Of a DNA stretch of 60,607 nt, positions 44,526 to 53,518 are shown piece after piece. Below the pieces are notes generated by a model that had not been told where the DNA came from, did not search any database, and saw only the letters and a program-made list of their open reading frames with translations. The DNA comes from Streptomyces sp. NRRL S-37 (GTDB lineage: Bacteria > Actinomycetota > Actinomycetes > Streptomycetales > Streptomycetaceae): positions 1 through 60,607 of the forward strand of contig NZ_JOIZ01000028.1 in the NCBI RefSeq assembly GCF_000721605.1, given 5' to 3'. The position numbers were made by a program, and so were the translations under genes. Position 1 is the first letter of the stretch. Each line of letters begins with the position of its first letter.

Positions 44526-45371
44526 CTACAGAGATCTGTGGGCGGTGCGCCGGGGCGCGGCCGGTGCGGCGACGCCTGGCTGGGCCAGGTGGGCCGCAGT
44601 GGTGTCCAGGTCCTGCTGAATCGCATGAAGGCGGCGGGCGATCAGCTCCAGACGATGAGCCGTGTCCGTGCCGGCAGCCCCCGGCTGGAGGGCGATCCGG
44701 TAAGCGGTGTGCTCGACCAGTCCGCGGACCGTGGCCAGCGGGCCGACCTGTTCGTCGGCGAGCTGCGTGAGGACGCCCGCGAGCTGCGCCGATGCGGAGG
44801 GGACCGTACGGGCAGCGGACCGCGGCGTGGTGCCGGTGCGGACGGGGATCAGGTTCAGGTCCTGCTCGATGCGGCGCGCTTCACCTGCAAGACGCTGCAG
44901 GATGTCGGCGGGCGGGGTACGCCAGGTGCCGTCGACGTGGATGAGGTTGGCGATCAGGTCGAGGCGTCCGGGTTGGGCTTGGACGGCGATCCACCGCCAG
45001 CCGTGCTCCGCGGAGCCGGGTACCTCGATACCGGCGGCCCGCGCGAACCGGTGGGCGGTTTCGGCCCACTCGGGGCCGGTCAGCTCCCGGTCGTCCGGGT
45101 GGAGTCGGACGTCGAGGTGGAGGATCGCGTGCCGGCCGTCGTCCGGGCTGGCAGCGAACAGATGCTCCAGGTAGGGATCTTCGAGGTGCTCGGCCCACTC
45201 CACGGATGTCCAGGTCTTCTGTTCGTCGTCCGGGGTGTAGTAGCCCAGGCCCGGCCAGTGGGCGACGACGGTGTACTCCGTCAGGCCCTCGTTCGAGGAA
45301 AGGGGCCGCCCGAGCGCCTCGGCGAGCGGTTCGCGCGGCGAGTGGGCCCTTGCGTGCAGGCGGGGGATCAT
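44526..45371 (-). CDS. Relaxase-like protein lacking the HUH histidines
   Basis: A 281-residue protein that follows the plan of actinobacterial relaxases: it starts MIPRLHARAHS, then has HAILHLDVRLHPDDRELTGP, EWAETAHRFARAAGI, WRWIAVQA and NLIHVDGTWR, and RLAGEARRIEQDLNLIPV. Where active relaxases carry HIHIVATLV (the metal-binding HUH motif), this protein reads RLDLIANLI, so both histidines are gone. It should not nick DNA by the usual mechanism; it may bind oriT or partner an active enzyme elsewhere (inference). The C-terminal ~100 residues are a helical region. The ATG overlaps the upstream stop by 4 bp. Confidence 0.65.
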   Translation of the reverse strand: MIPRLHARAHSPREPLAEALGRPLSSNEGLTEYTVVAHWPGLGYYTPDDEQKTWTSVEWAEHLEDPYLEHLFAASPDDGRHAILHLDVRLHPDDRELTGPEWAETAHRFARAAGIEVPGSAEHGWRWIAVQAQPGRLDLIANLIHVDGTWRTPPADILQRLAGEARRIEQDLNLIPVRTGTTPRSAARTVPSASAQLAGVLTQLADEQVGPLATVRGLVEHTAYRIALQPGAAGTDTAHRLELIARRLHAIQQDLDTTAAHLAQPGVAAPAAPRRTAHRSL

Positions 45372-46162
45372 GACGGCACCCCGCTCGACGTGCGGGTGTG
45401 CGACTGATGCTGGTGAAGGTCGCGGGCCGCACAGATCAGGGAGCGCTCGCGGACCAGGTCGGCATGAACCGCGATATCTCCCGGCGGAAGACAGTCGATC
45501 GCCCTGTCGACGGCGCTCAACCCCTCGTCGTACCGAGCCAGCCGGCGCAGGGCACCGGCCACGCGGAAGAGGATGATCGGATCGGTGCCGGTGCCGGTGG
45601 CGAGGGCCGGCCGGGAGCTGAGGGCCAGGAGACGCTCCGCGCCCCGGTCCAGGTCCTGGCCGAGCCACAGTCCGTGCAGCAGGACATGCAGTGTCTTGGG
45701 GTGCTCCTCGGCCTCGGTGAGGACCTCGTCCATGACCATCAGGCCCTCAGGCCGGGACTGGCCCAGCAGCGCGAATGCGTACAGGGCACGGGTGTAGCAG
45801 TCGAGCGGCTGGCGCGCGGTCTCCGCGAGGTGCTCGACGAGGCGCTGGAGGGTGGGACAGCGGAAGTCGAACCGAAGGGCGCTCAGGTACAGATGCGCCA
45901 AGGCGCGTGCGGTGATCGGATCACGGTCCGTTGCGAGGACATCCTCCGGGGACAGCAGCCCCAGGACGCTGCGGCCGGCTGACCGTGCCGACCAGGCGGC
46001 ATCCGCGCACACCTCGGCTGAGGTCTTCCAGCCGGCCCGGATGTCGCGGAGGTCTTCGGCCAGGTGCAGCGGCCAGGAAGGATCGTCCGGAGTTGCGGTG
46101 GCTCGGGCCCTGGCCTTGTGGAGCGCAGCGGCACGGTCGGGGCGGTTCGTGGGGGGAGTCAC
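45368..46162 (-). CDS. Unknown helical-repeat (TPR-like) protein
   Basis: A 264-residue protein made of paired helices (LAHLYLSALRFDFRCPTLQR; CYTRALYAFALLGQSRPEGL; VAGALRRLARYDEGLSAVDR), the last resembling a TPR unit. Such proteins are scaffolds. It is linked to both neighbours by 4-bp overlaps. No specific family. Confidence 0.6.
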   Translation of the reverse strand: MTPPTNRPDRAAALHKARARATATPDDPSWPLHLAEDLRDIRAGWKTSAEVCADAAWSARSAGRSVLGLLSPEDVLATDRDPITARALAHLYLSALRFDFRCPTLQRLVEHLAETARQPLDCYTRALYAFALLGQSRPEGLMVMDEVLTEAEEHPKTLHVLLHGLWLGQDLDRGAERLLALSSRPALATGTGTDPIILFRVAGALRRLARYDEGLSAVDRAIDCLPPGDIAVHADLVRERSLICAARDLHQHQSHTRTSSGVPS

Positions 46163-46596
46163 CGGCCGCCCCTGGTGTCTGCGGTGTGTACGAGCTGGCC
46201 CAGGGCGGTGGTGGTGTACCAGCCGCAGTCGATCAGCTCGTCGCGGCCGGCGAACCGTGCGAGGAGGGCGTCTTCCATGGCCCGCAGGTAGATCAGGCAG
46301 TCCGGGCAGCGGCGCGAGAGGTGCACGAGGTAGCGGGGGTGAGCGGTGACGTAGGACTGGGCACCGCCGGTGGGATCACGCAGTCGCCATCCGTCCTCGT
46401 CGGTGGGGGTGTGCCAGGAGGGGGCGACGATGCGCATGGAATCTCCCCACAGTTCTCCGCCGGCCACCCCCTTGAGGACGACGACGGTGTCTCCGGCCTG
46501 AAAGTGGGCGTGGGTGATATCTCGGGTGGGAGTGAGCGGGTCGGGGGTGAGGGCGGTGACCGGGGTGGGTTGATGGTCCCAGGACGGAGGGAGCAC
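46159..46596 (-). CDS. Unknown protein with Cys and Trp motifs
   Basis: A 145-residue protein; the GTG at 46,596 follows GGAAGG. The N-terminal half has a small beta-barrel look (FQAGDTVVVLKGVAGGELWG, then MRIVAPSW and WRLRDPTGG). The C-terminal half has RRCPDCLIYLRAMEDALLAR, a CxxC helix that could bind zinc. Function unknown. It is the first gene after the hairpin at 46,650. Confidence 0.6.
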   Translation of the reverse strand: MLPPSWDHQPTPVTALTPDPLTPTRDITHAHFQAGDTVVVLKGVAGGELWGDSMRIVAPSWHTPTDEDGWRLRDPTGGAQSYVTAHPRYLVHLSRRCPDCLIYLRAMEDALLARFAGRDELIDCGWYTTTALGQLVHTADTRGGR

Positions 46597-46649
46597 GCGG
46601 TTCCTTCCACGCGGTTGCTGTCGGGGTGGGAGCATCAATAGTCCGGAGG

Positions 46650-46674
46650 AACGCCGGTTTGGCTAACCGGCGTT
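46650..46674 (-). terminator. Strong hairpin inside the gene train
   Basis: AACGCCGGTT at 46,650-46,659 and AACCGGCGTT at 46,665-46,674 form a perfect 10-bp stem with a 5-base loop, 22 bp after the stop of the upstream minus-strand gene and about 50 bp before the next start. It may end or attenuate transcription and divide the train into two units. Confidence 0.6.
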
Positions 46675-46696
46675 TCCCGGCTATGTTGCCCCGTCG

Positions 46697-47251
46697 TCAG
46701 CGGAACGGGTTCTCCGTCCCGCGGTCCGCCTCGGTGGCTGCGTCGAGGAGTTCGAGCAGGTCAGTGCCTTCGGCGTCGCGCTGGTCGATCCACCAACCGG
46801 CACGGGTGATCGAGCGGGCCTTCTCCTCCAGCTCCGCCCAGTCCGCCTCGTCCCAACTGCCCTCGACAACCAGGGCGGTGTGCGCGGCCGTCATCAGCTG
46901 ATGGCGGGAGCGCTCACCCCAGTCCAGGGCCTTCTCCGGGCCCTCCAGCTGCGGCATGTCGAACTGCTTAGCCCAGGTGGCCGCTGCCTCCTGCTCCTCG
47001 GCGCGCTTCTCCGCGAGCCACTTTTCCTTGGACTCGGAGTCGGCGTCGCGCGCCGCCTTCCAGCAGTCGGTGCAGTCCTTCGACGCGAGCCAACGGGCGA
47101 AGCCGGCCCGCTTGTCGGCGGGGCGGTTGGACAGGTCATGATCTACCCGGTGGGAGCAGGCGTGCTCCACGGTCCAGTGCGTACTCACCCCCGGGGAATT
47201 CCGTTTGATGGGCATTACGTTCGAGGTCGGGCTGCTGGTCTGGGGCTTCAA
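46697..47251 (-). CDS. Unknown protein with possible zinc-binding Cys/His
   Basis: A 184-residue protein from a TTG at 47,251 (AAAGG at good distance) or an ATG at 47,215. CSHRVDHDL and SKDCTDCWKA give a Cys/His set that might bind zinc. The rest is a charged coiled-coil (EKWLAEKRAEEQEAAATWAK) and an acidic C-terminus. No known family. It ends shortly before the 46,650 hairpin. Confidence 0.6.
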   Translation of the reverse strand: MKPQTSSPTSNVMPIKRNSPGVSTHWTVEHACSHRVDHDLSNRPADKRAGFARWLASKDCTDCWKAARDADSESKEKWLAEKRAEEQEAAATWAKQFDMPQLEGPEKALDWGERSRHQLMTAAHTALVVEGSWDEADWAELEEKARSITRAGWWIDQRDAEGTDLLELLDAATEADRGTENPFR

Positions 47252-47360
47252 ATCGAGTGCCTTTCGTTGACGGTTGGGGTTGCACGATTCATGCGGCGGG
47301 CGGAGGTGGTCTGGAGTGCTTGGTGGTGGTCTCGGGGACGTTTCCGCCTTCTGCGTCGTC

Positions 47361-49160
47361 TCAGCGGGTCCTGCGGATGGCGTCTGTGGCCGCCGTGGCG
47401 ATGGCGACGGGAGCGCTGGAGGGCTGGGACAGGTGCAGCAAGGTGGTCCCCGGCAAGTGGCGGGATTCCGCGGTGAGGGTGAGCTGTAGTACGGCGCAGC
47501 CGGCGGTCGTGAGCTGCTTGACGCGGGTGACGGCTTGAGCGGTTTCGTCGCTGCCGTACCGGGCGTCGGTGACGATCACGAGGAGGCGGCCGGCGCCGGG
47601 GCGGCTGAGTTCGAGGCCGTGGTCGAGTGCGTCGATGGCGTCGCCGAGGTTGTGGTGGCCGCCGGTGGCATCGAACGTCGTCACGCGCTCTGGTGCTCGG
47701 TGGGTGGGACGGGTCAGTGCGGTCAGGTGCCTGTCGTAGGCGATGGTGGCGGTACGGGAGTCTGGGTCGGTCAGGGCTGCTGCGCGTGCCACGATCCAGG
47801 CAGCGGACGCGACGGGCGCGCAGGCGGCACGCATGGAGCCGGAGACGTCGACGGCGATACCCACACGCAGTGGTGGGGTGGGGGAGTTCCGGCGGCGGGT
47901 GTGGGTGAACGGTTCTGCGGTGGGGACCGACCCGGCCGCGCGCTGAGCGTCGCGGGCGAGGGCCGCGCGCATGTTGAGGCGGCCGGGCGGGGTGGGGCTG
48001 GTGGTCCGCTCCTCGGTCCGCTCACGGTAGGCGGCGGCACGCAGGGCGCGGCTCAGGCGCGCGGCGGCGCTCTGCTCGGCGGCGGTGGGCCTGCGGGTGC
48101 CGGTAACCGGGTTGCCGGAGGGCGCCGGTGTGCCGTCGGGGTTGACGGTGGTGCTACGGGCGTTGAACACCGACTTGGCGGTGGCGGCGGCTTTGCGTCG
48201 CTGAGCGACTCGCTGGGCGCGGTCCTGAGCCTGCGCCTTGGACCGTGACGCCATGGCGTTGGCCGCTGCGTCCTGTGCCGCGAGGTCGGCCGCGTCGGTG
48301 GCTGCCGTGCTGTCCATGACGACCCCCACCGCGCCGGACAGCAGATCGGAGAGGCCCTCCGGCACGGGCAGGGCGGGGGCCGCGGCGTCCAGAGCGTCGC
48401 ACCATTCTTGACCGCGTGCGAGCATGGTCGTGGCGTCGTGGTCGGCGCACTGGTGAGCTGCGGTCCAGATGCGGGTGAGGGTGGTCAGCAGGTCTGCGCC
48501 CAGCACCTTTTCGCACAGATCGGCGACGGCCCGGGTCTCGCCGGCGTCCAGGATGCCGACGTCACGGCGGCCGAGGATCAGGGCCGCCACGGCGGCGGCC
48601 TGCTCGATGCCCTGGAGGGTGGGGTGGGCGATGTCGGGCATGACCAGGGTTCGGGCACTGGTGCGCAGGTACGTGCGGTCCGTGGGTCGCGTGATCAGGT
48701 GTGCGCCTTCGACGCGGCTCTCCTCCAGCAGGAGCGCGGCCTCGACGACACGGGGGTTCGCTCCGGCCGTCTGTGTCCAGACGGAGTGGGCCGCGTGCGC
48801 GGCCTCGTGGACGAACACTCCCCAGGCGGCGGGATACCGCTCCTCGTCGCCCACGATCCGCGGATGGATCTCGTGGGGCTGGAGCGGGGCGAACAGGCCG
48901 GCGTCGAACTCGACCTCGCCCAGAGTGGGGAAGAACGCGGCCGGTGCGCCGCTGCGCGTGCCGGGGCGGCAGGTGACGAGGAGGTCCTGGCGGCCGGAGA
49001 GGTCGACCAGCCGATCGCCGAGTTCGGCTCCCACGCGCAGCCACGCGGTCGGGGAGGAGCGGGGTTGCGCGGGCGGGGCGCCGTCGTCGTCCCAGCGCGC
49101 GAGGTCGGCGTCGTCGTCCGGCGTGGTGGCGGGCAACTGGACGTGGTGGTGGGCGCTCAT
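47361..49160 (-). CDS. VWA-domain protein with N-terminal metallopeptidase-like domain
   Basis: A 599-residue protein. Near residue 117, VFVHEAAHAAHSVWT is an HExxH zinc-protease-like motif, followed by LLLEESRVEGAHL, which could supply the third ligand. The C-terminal third is a von Willebrand A domain with an intact MIDAS, VGIAVDVSGSMRAACAPV near 436, and later LLVIVTDARYGSDE. The architecture matches metallopeptidase-VWA proteins paired with MoxR ATPases, and the MoxR gene lies directly upstream with a 4-bp overlap. Such pairs act as ATP-driven remodellers; the target here is unknown. Confidence 0.82.
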   Translation of the reverse strand: MSAHHHVQLPATTPDDDADLARWDDDGAPPAQPRSSPTAWLRVGAELGDRLVDLSGRQDLLVTCRPGTRSGAPAAFFPTLGEVEFDAGLFAPLQPHEIHPRIVGDEERYPAAWGVFVHEAAHAAHSVWTQTAGANPRVVEAALLLEESRVEGAHLITRPTDRTYLRTSARTLVMPDIAHPTLQGIEQAAAVAALILGRRDVGILDAGETRAVADLCEKVLGADLLTTLTRIWTAAHQCADHDATTMLARGQEWCDALDAAAPALPVPEGLSDLLSGAVGVVMDSTAATDAADLAAQDAAANAMASRSKAQAQDRAQRVAQRRKAAATAKSVFNARSTTVNPDGTPAPSGNPVTGTRRPTAAEQSAAARLSRALRAAAYRERTEERTTSPTPPGRLNMRAALARDAQRAAGSVPTAEPFTHTRRRNSPTPPLRVGIAVDVSGSMRAACAPVASAAWIVARAAALTDPDSRTATIAYDRHLTALTRPTHRAPERVTTFDATGGHHNLGDAIDALDHGLELSRPGAGRLLVIVTDARYGSDETAQAVTRVKQLTTAGCAVLQLTLTAESRHLPGTTLLHLSQPSSAPVAIATAATDAIRRTR

Positions 49161-50359
49161 CGCGAGCGGCCCCGGTGTGCGGAGCCGGTGCTGCCCGGGG
49201 GTTGCCGGACGGCCGAGGCGGAAAGCTGCTTGCCGAGGGTGAGGGGCGCGACCTCCTTGACGCCGACAGCCTTGATGACGGCGGCGGCGACGGCGTCGCG
49301 ATCCTCCACAGGAGCGATGCCGACGAGGTTCGCGAGCGCGGCTTTGGTGCCGAGGACGGCCTCGGTCTTCTGGTAGCTGAGCAGTTCCCGCAGTTGGGGG
49401 GCCCAGCCCAGCTCGCCGAGTTCGACCTGGCGGGAGAGGTGTCGGGCGACCCGGACCACCCGGGCATCGATCCTCAAGGCCAGGGCGAGGTCATAGTCCG
49501 TGCCGATCTGGATCTGCACGCTGAACCGGCTCGATAGCGCCTCCGTCAAAACCGCTCCGTGGACGCCGGGATTGTGGCCCGCCACCACGTAGAAGCCCGG
49601 CTCGGCCTTGATGGTCTCGCCCTTGTGGGCCTTGACCTGGATCTGCCTGCGCCCGTCCATCGCGGGATACAGCGCCGCCAGGACCTTCGGTGAGATCAAG
49701 GTGGCATCATCGATCAGCAGGGCGCGGCCCTCGGTCATCGCGGTGACCAGCGGACCGTACTGGAAGACGTAGGCTCCCGCGTCGTCCTGTGTGTACTCGC
49801 CGATCAAGTCGCCGACCGTGGTGTCGCCGTCACCGGCGACCGTGAGCAGGTCCGGGAACGCCGCCTCGACCAGACTCGTCTTGCCGGTGCCCGGAGGGCC
49901 GTAGAGCAGCACCGGCACGTCGGCGTCGCGCAAGCGATTCAACGCCTCGACGTCAGGCAGATCGGCCAGCTCCCGGGGGTGGTAGAGCTGGCCCCCCGCG
50001 CGGCGGATCGGGCCGCTCTGCCTGGGCGCGGCTGCGGCGGTGTAGGTCGTACGGGCCGTGGCCACCTGGGCGCGGGGAGAGTGGGTGCCCGGTGGGCTGA
50101 TCACAGCGGTCTGCGCGGCTGCGGCGGTTTTCGCGTTCGCGCGGAACTCCGGTTGTCCGGTTCCGCTTTGCTCGGCCTCGCCGCGTCGCACCAGAGTGAG
50201 GGCGGCGTTGCGGACGGCGCCGTGGGAGTGGCCCAGCTGCCTGGCCATGTCCCCGATGGTGAGCTTGTCCGCCGGCCGGTCGGCCAGCAGTCGGGCCACC
50301 TTGGCCCGTAGTTCACCGCCCTTGGTGCGCGCTGGTCTGGTAGGCCCGGGTGTGGTCAA
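49157..50359 (-). CDS. MoxR-type AAA+ ATPase with N-terminal winged helix
   Basis: A 400-residue protein from a TTG preceded by GAAGGGG. Residues ~15-70 are a winged-helix-like DNA-binding domain (LTIGDMARQLGHSHGAVRNA). The AAA+ core has Walker A LLYGPPGTGKTSLVEA near 157, Walker B ALLIDDATLISPKVL near 215, VVAGHNPG (sensor 1), and the arginine-finger region LSSRFSVQIQI. MoxR ATPases work with VWA partners, and one follows directly. The DNA-binding fusion is unusual and suggests that the remodelling happens on DNA or that the protein also regulates. Confidence 0.85.
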   Translation of the reverse strand: MTTPGPTRPARTKGGELRAKVARLLADRPADKLTIGDMARQLGHSHGAVRNAALTLVRRGEAEQSGTGQPEFRANAKTAAAAQTAVISPPGTHSPRAQVATARTTYTAAAAPRQSGPIRRAGGQLYHPRELADLPDVEALNRLRDADVPVLLYGPPGTGKTSLVEAAFPDLLTVAGDGDTTVGDLIGEYTQDDAGAYVFQYGPLVTAMTEGRALLIDDATLISPKVLAALYPAMDGRRQIQVKAHKGETIKAEPGFYVVAGHNPGVHGAVLTEALSSRFSVQIQIGTDYDLALALRIDARVVRVARHLSRQVELGELGWAPQLRELLSYQKTEAVLGTKAALANLVGIAPVEDRDAVAAAVIKAVGVKEVAPLTLGKQLSASAVRQPPGSTGSAHRGRSR

Positions 50360-50371
50360 AACGAGACCCCT

Positions 50372-50739
50372 TCAACAGGTGTGGGTGGGGACGGGGTGGG
50401 CGATGCGCTGGAGAGGCTGGCTGCTCTCGGAGCGGATCACGGACTGTGCCGACATCGGCGACCGGGCCAACCGGGGCGTACCGTCGGCGCTCACCGGCCG
50501 ACCGTGGGCTCGGTCCAGGTGCACGGGATGGCCGGCAACGAGCAGCTCGCTGGCTGCCGAGCAGGCCCGTGCGTCCGCTCCGTACCGGGTTCCGTCGCTC
50601 GGCAGGCACAGCCTGGCGTCTCTTCGAAGCCGGCCTGGAGCAGGATCCGCCGGGCGGCGGCGTTGTAGCCGGTGGTGGTGATCTCGCCGGTGATGGTGTG
50701 CCGGATCGTCATGAACGGCTCTGCTGGTGCTTCGGACAA
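50372..50739 (-). pseudogene. Small module-family gene with a one-base frameshift
   Basis: The start at 50,739 reads MSEAPAEPFMTIRHTITGEI, then AARRILLQAGFEETPG. The expected continuation LCLPSDGTRYGADARACSAA, SELLVAGHPVHLDRA and the end PVPTHTC (stop 50,372-50,374) are in the frame one base back. Lengthening the GG near 50,610 to GGG joins them into about 122 residues. This is a minimal copy of the recurring GF/GY module. Stop and MoxR start are 13 bp apart. Confidence 0.6.
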
Positions 50740-50749
50740 AGCGGATCTC

Positions 50750-51940
50750 CTAGCGGTGGCGGGCGGTCATGCTGGCGCGGGGCGGCGGCGCGGGCGGTGT
50801 GGTGTCCACGGCCGGGCGCGGGCGGGTGCGCAGCACGGGGGTGCGGTGCGGGGGCAGGACGGCGACGGTCGCCCCGAGGTCTTCGGCTGCCTCTTCGACT
50901 TCGCGGGTGAGGAACTCGATCTGCCGGCCCAGCGCTGAGAGGCGGGCGGCGATCTGGCGGCCTTGCACGGTCTCAAGGGCGCTGGCGAACTGGCTGCTCG
51001 TCTCCAGAAGTTCCTGCAGGCGGACCATCGGGCCGGCGGCGTAGCCGCGCTGGACGGCTCCCAGGAGAGCGTTCGAGGCGTCACCGGCACTGTGGCCTTC
51101 GACGACGTCGCGGATGAGGTCCTGCAGGGACAGCTCCGGGGCCGGTGCCGGCCGGTTGAACCGGGAGATGTCCGAGCGCAGCACGCCGGGCGGGACTGGA
51201 GCGGGCAGGGCCTTGCCCGCCTCGTACTCGTGGGCGAAATGCCCGATCACCTGCCAGCCCGGTACGCTCGGGTCGCCGCGCAGCGCGACCACCGTGGAGT
51301 CGTCGTCTTCGACCAGGTAAGCGAGGGTGATCGGCTGTCCGTCGGCGGCATACCACGACTCGGTCAGCTCCAGCTCGCCACGCGTCTGTGCGGCCCGGGC
51401 CCTGTCGGTCCACAGCTGCTGTTCCTCGTCGCTCAGCGGAGCCTGGTGGTGCTGGCCGTCGCGCTGGTCGGCGAGGTTACTGGCGATTGCGCTGTGGTCC
51501 GCCCAGGCGGTGAGGTGCGGCCACAGGGCCGCGTGCTGAGCGCGTTCGGCGGGGGAGCCGGGCGTGGCCGGCCGGTCGAGGGCCCGGCGGATCTCGGCGG
51601 CGGAGGCAGCCAGGCCGTCCAGGACGGCCCGCCACCCGCTCAGGTGCCGGGCGGGCGGCAACTCGTCGAGCGCGAGTCGGGCGGCATCGAGGAGGGCCTC
51701 GGCGTGGGGAGCGAGGTGGGTGGCGTACGCCTCCAGCGCCGCCTTGTCACGGTGGGCTCGTGCGGCTGCGGCGGCGTCTGCGTGGACGGTGCGGCCGTAG
51801 CGGTCGCGTGTCATGTTGAGGGCGGCATCGGTCTCGCAGTCGATGACTGCCATCCGCAGCCGGAAGTCGCGTGCCTTGCTGGCCAGTGTGGGTGCTGTCG
51901 GCAAGGGGCTGTCGGGGGCCGGACTGCTGCTGTGGGTCAC
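50750..51940 (-). CDS. Unknown protein in the gene train
   Basis: A 396-residue protein; GTG overlaps the upstream stop by 4 bp. The N-terminal half is helical and Ala-rich. The middle has SWYAADGQPITLAYLVEDDD then GWQVIGHFAHEYEAGKAL, a small beta region. The C-terminal part is a predicted coiled coil (IAARLSALGRQIEFLTREVE) with a Pro/Arg tail. No family recognised. Confidence 0.65.
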   Translation of the reverse strand: MTHSSSPAPDSPLPTAPTLASKARDFRLRMAVIDCETDAALNMTRDRYGRTVHADAAAAARAHRDKAALEAYATHLAPHAEALLDAARLALDELPPARHLSGWRAVLDGLAASAAEIRRALDRPATPGSPAERAQHAALWPHLTAWADHSAIASNLADQRDGQHHQAPLSDEEQQLWTDRARAAQTRGELELTESWYAADGQPITLAYLVEDDDSTVVALRGDPSVPGWQVIGHFAHEYEAGKALPAPVPPGVLRSDISRFNRPAPAPELSLQDLIRDVVEGHSAGDASNALLGAVQRGYAAGPMVRLQELLETSSQFASALETVQGRQIAARLSALGRQIEFLTREVEEAAEDLGATVAVLPPHRTPVLRTRPRPAVDTTPPAPPPRASMTARHR

Positions 51941-52395
51941 CGGGACCGTCCGCCGGCCGCGGCCGTCAGGTGAACGGTGGGAGCGTAGGTGGGCTTCGGC
52001 GGGATCGGCCGGGCAGAAGGCGGGGAGGTAGTGGGGAGTATGGCCCGCTGAGTGGTTCGGCCGACGGCGGCCTGGGCGAGCCGGCTGCGGCGCTCCTGGA
52101 GTCCGTTCGGGCGGACCGGGCGTGGTGGGCTGGCGGTGTCGGCCGAGTTGAGGCGGATGTCGGCCTGCACGGTATAGCCCCTGCGGCGCAGATCGTGGAC
52201 AGCCTGGCGGGTCCGGCGGGGACCGTCGCGCTCGGGCTCGCTGAGCCGGTACAGCCCGGGTTCACCGGGGACGGGCTCGAACTGCTCGCGTTCCAGGAAC
52301 CAGTGGGCGAGGTGCTGGGGAATCGAGGAGGTGAAGGAGGCGACGAAGCCGTGTTCCTTGTGGTCGCCGAAGGAGAAGTGGATGCCGGGTTGCAA
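51937..52395 (-). CDS. Unknown module-family protein
   Basis: About 152 residues from a likely TTG at 52,395, behind CAGGAG. The core is HFSFGDHKEHGFVASF, FLEREQFEPVPGEPGLYRLS and VHDLRRRGYTVQADIRL, a copy of the recurring GF/GY module. The C-terminus has PIPPKPTYAPTVHLT, a proline-rich tail. Function unknown. Confidence 0.58.
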   Translation of the reverse strand: MQPGIHFSFGDHKEHGFVASFTSSIPQHLAHWFLEREQFEPVPGEPGLYRLSEPERDGPRRTRQAVHDLRRRGYTVQADIRLNSADTASPPRPVRPNGLQERRSRLAQAAVGRTTQRAILPTTSPPSARPIPPKPTYAPTVHLTAAAGGRSR

Positions 52396-52433
52396 GGGGG
52401 AGGGGTTCTCCTGACGTTGTCGGGGCGGGGCGG

Positions 52434-53518
52434 TCAGTGGCTGCGGTGCGCGGTAAGGGGCCGGACCGGTGCGGAGATGGCCAGGGCCGGGCGGCGGTGG
52501 GGCGCGCTCACGCGGGCCTGGCGCAGGAAGATCTCGTCCTCGGCGAGCCAGGTCTCGATGGCCGGCCACGCCCGGGCACGGCGCTCCTGGGTCGGCGCAG
52601 GACTGCCGTCGACTTCCTCGTCGAGCAGGGTCTCGGCATCGCTCAGGGCATCGGCCAGGCGGGAGAGTGCCGCCGCATCCTCAGGCCACGGGCTGTCGGC
52701 CGGTCGATCAGCGTCGGGGCGTGGTCGACGACGGTGAGGAAACGGCGCCAGGCGTGGTCGAGGAACTCCTCGGTCATGGAGCCAAGGGCGGCGGCATTCA
52801 GCGGGGTGGCGTCGCTGTAGCGGCCGGAGGTGATCATGGCCTGCCAAGTGTCGTGCTCAGAGCGGACGTCCCCGAGTGCGGCGGCGATGGCGGCGGTCCG
52901 GCGGGCGTGGACCGCCTGCTCGTAGGCAGGCAAGTACCGGTCCGTGACGGCTTGGGCCGCGCGCCCGGCGAACGGCGGCAGGACGATGCTGTGCGGGGCG
53001 TGGGTATCGCCGTAGCCCTCTTCGAGTTGCTTTGGAACGAAGGCACCCAACAGGTAGTCGAGTTGGCGGCCGGGGCGCTCGATGAACAGCAGCGTGGTGC
53101 CCTGCACCGTGTCGGTGAGCGTCGCAGCGTAGGGAACGCGCTCGTTCTGGAGGATGCGGCCGAGTTCGCCGCTGTCCCAGATCCAGGGCACCAGGTCTTC
53201 CTGCCAGGCAGGGTGCGCATAGATCTCGATCGAGGTGTGCCACTGGCCAGGCAGGAGGCGCGCGAGGCCGCGGGCGGCGTCGCCGATGAACCGGCGGCTG
53301 CTTGTGTGCACGCTGGTGCGGTGGCGCTTGGCGCACGTGACCAGGTCGACCACGGTGGTCTCCGGGGCGTGCGCAGGCAGGTGCCAGACGCTGTCGTCGT
53401 CTCGCTGGAAGCCGCTCTGTGCGAGGGCGGTGTGCGCCCAGGGGTACTGCTCGCCCGTCGCGATGGCGACGATCCCCGATCCCCGGCTGTGGGACAGGAC
53501 GATCTGTGCCTCAGCCAT
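52434..53518 (-). pseudogene. Long unknown gene with a one-base frameshift
   Basis: The ATG at 53,518 (GGAGG upstream; 8-bp overlap with the glycosyltransferase gene) opens MAEAQIVLSHSRGSGIVAIA, then a module-like segment TALAQSGFQRDDDSVWHLPA, SVHTSSRRFIGDAARGLARL, LDYLLGAFVPKQLEEGYGD and FLTVVDHAP. The family-like continuation DADRPADSPWPEDAAALSRL, DALSDAETLLDEEVDG and WLAEDEIFLRQARVS is in the frame one base back. One extra C in the four-C run near 52,715 joins them into about 361 residues. Without it, the product ends at 52,643. Confidence 0.62.
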
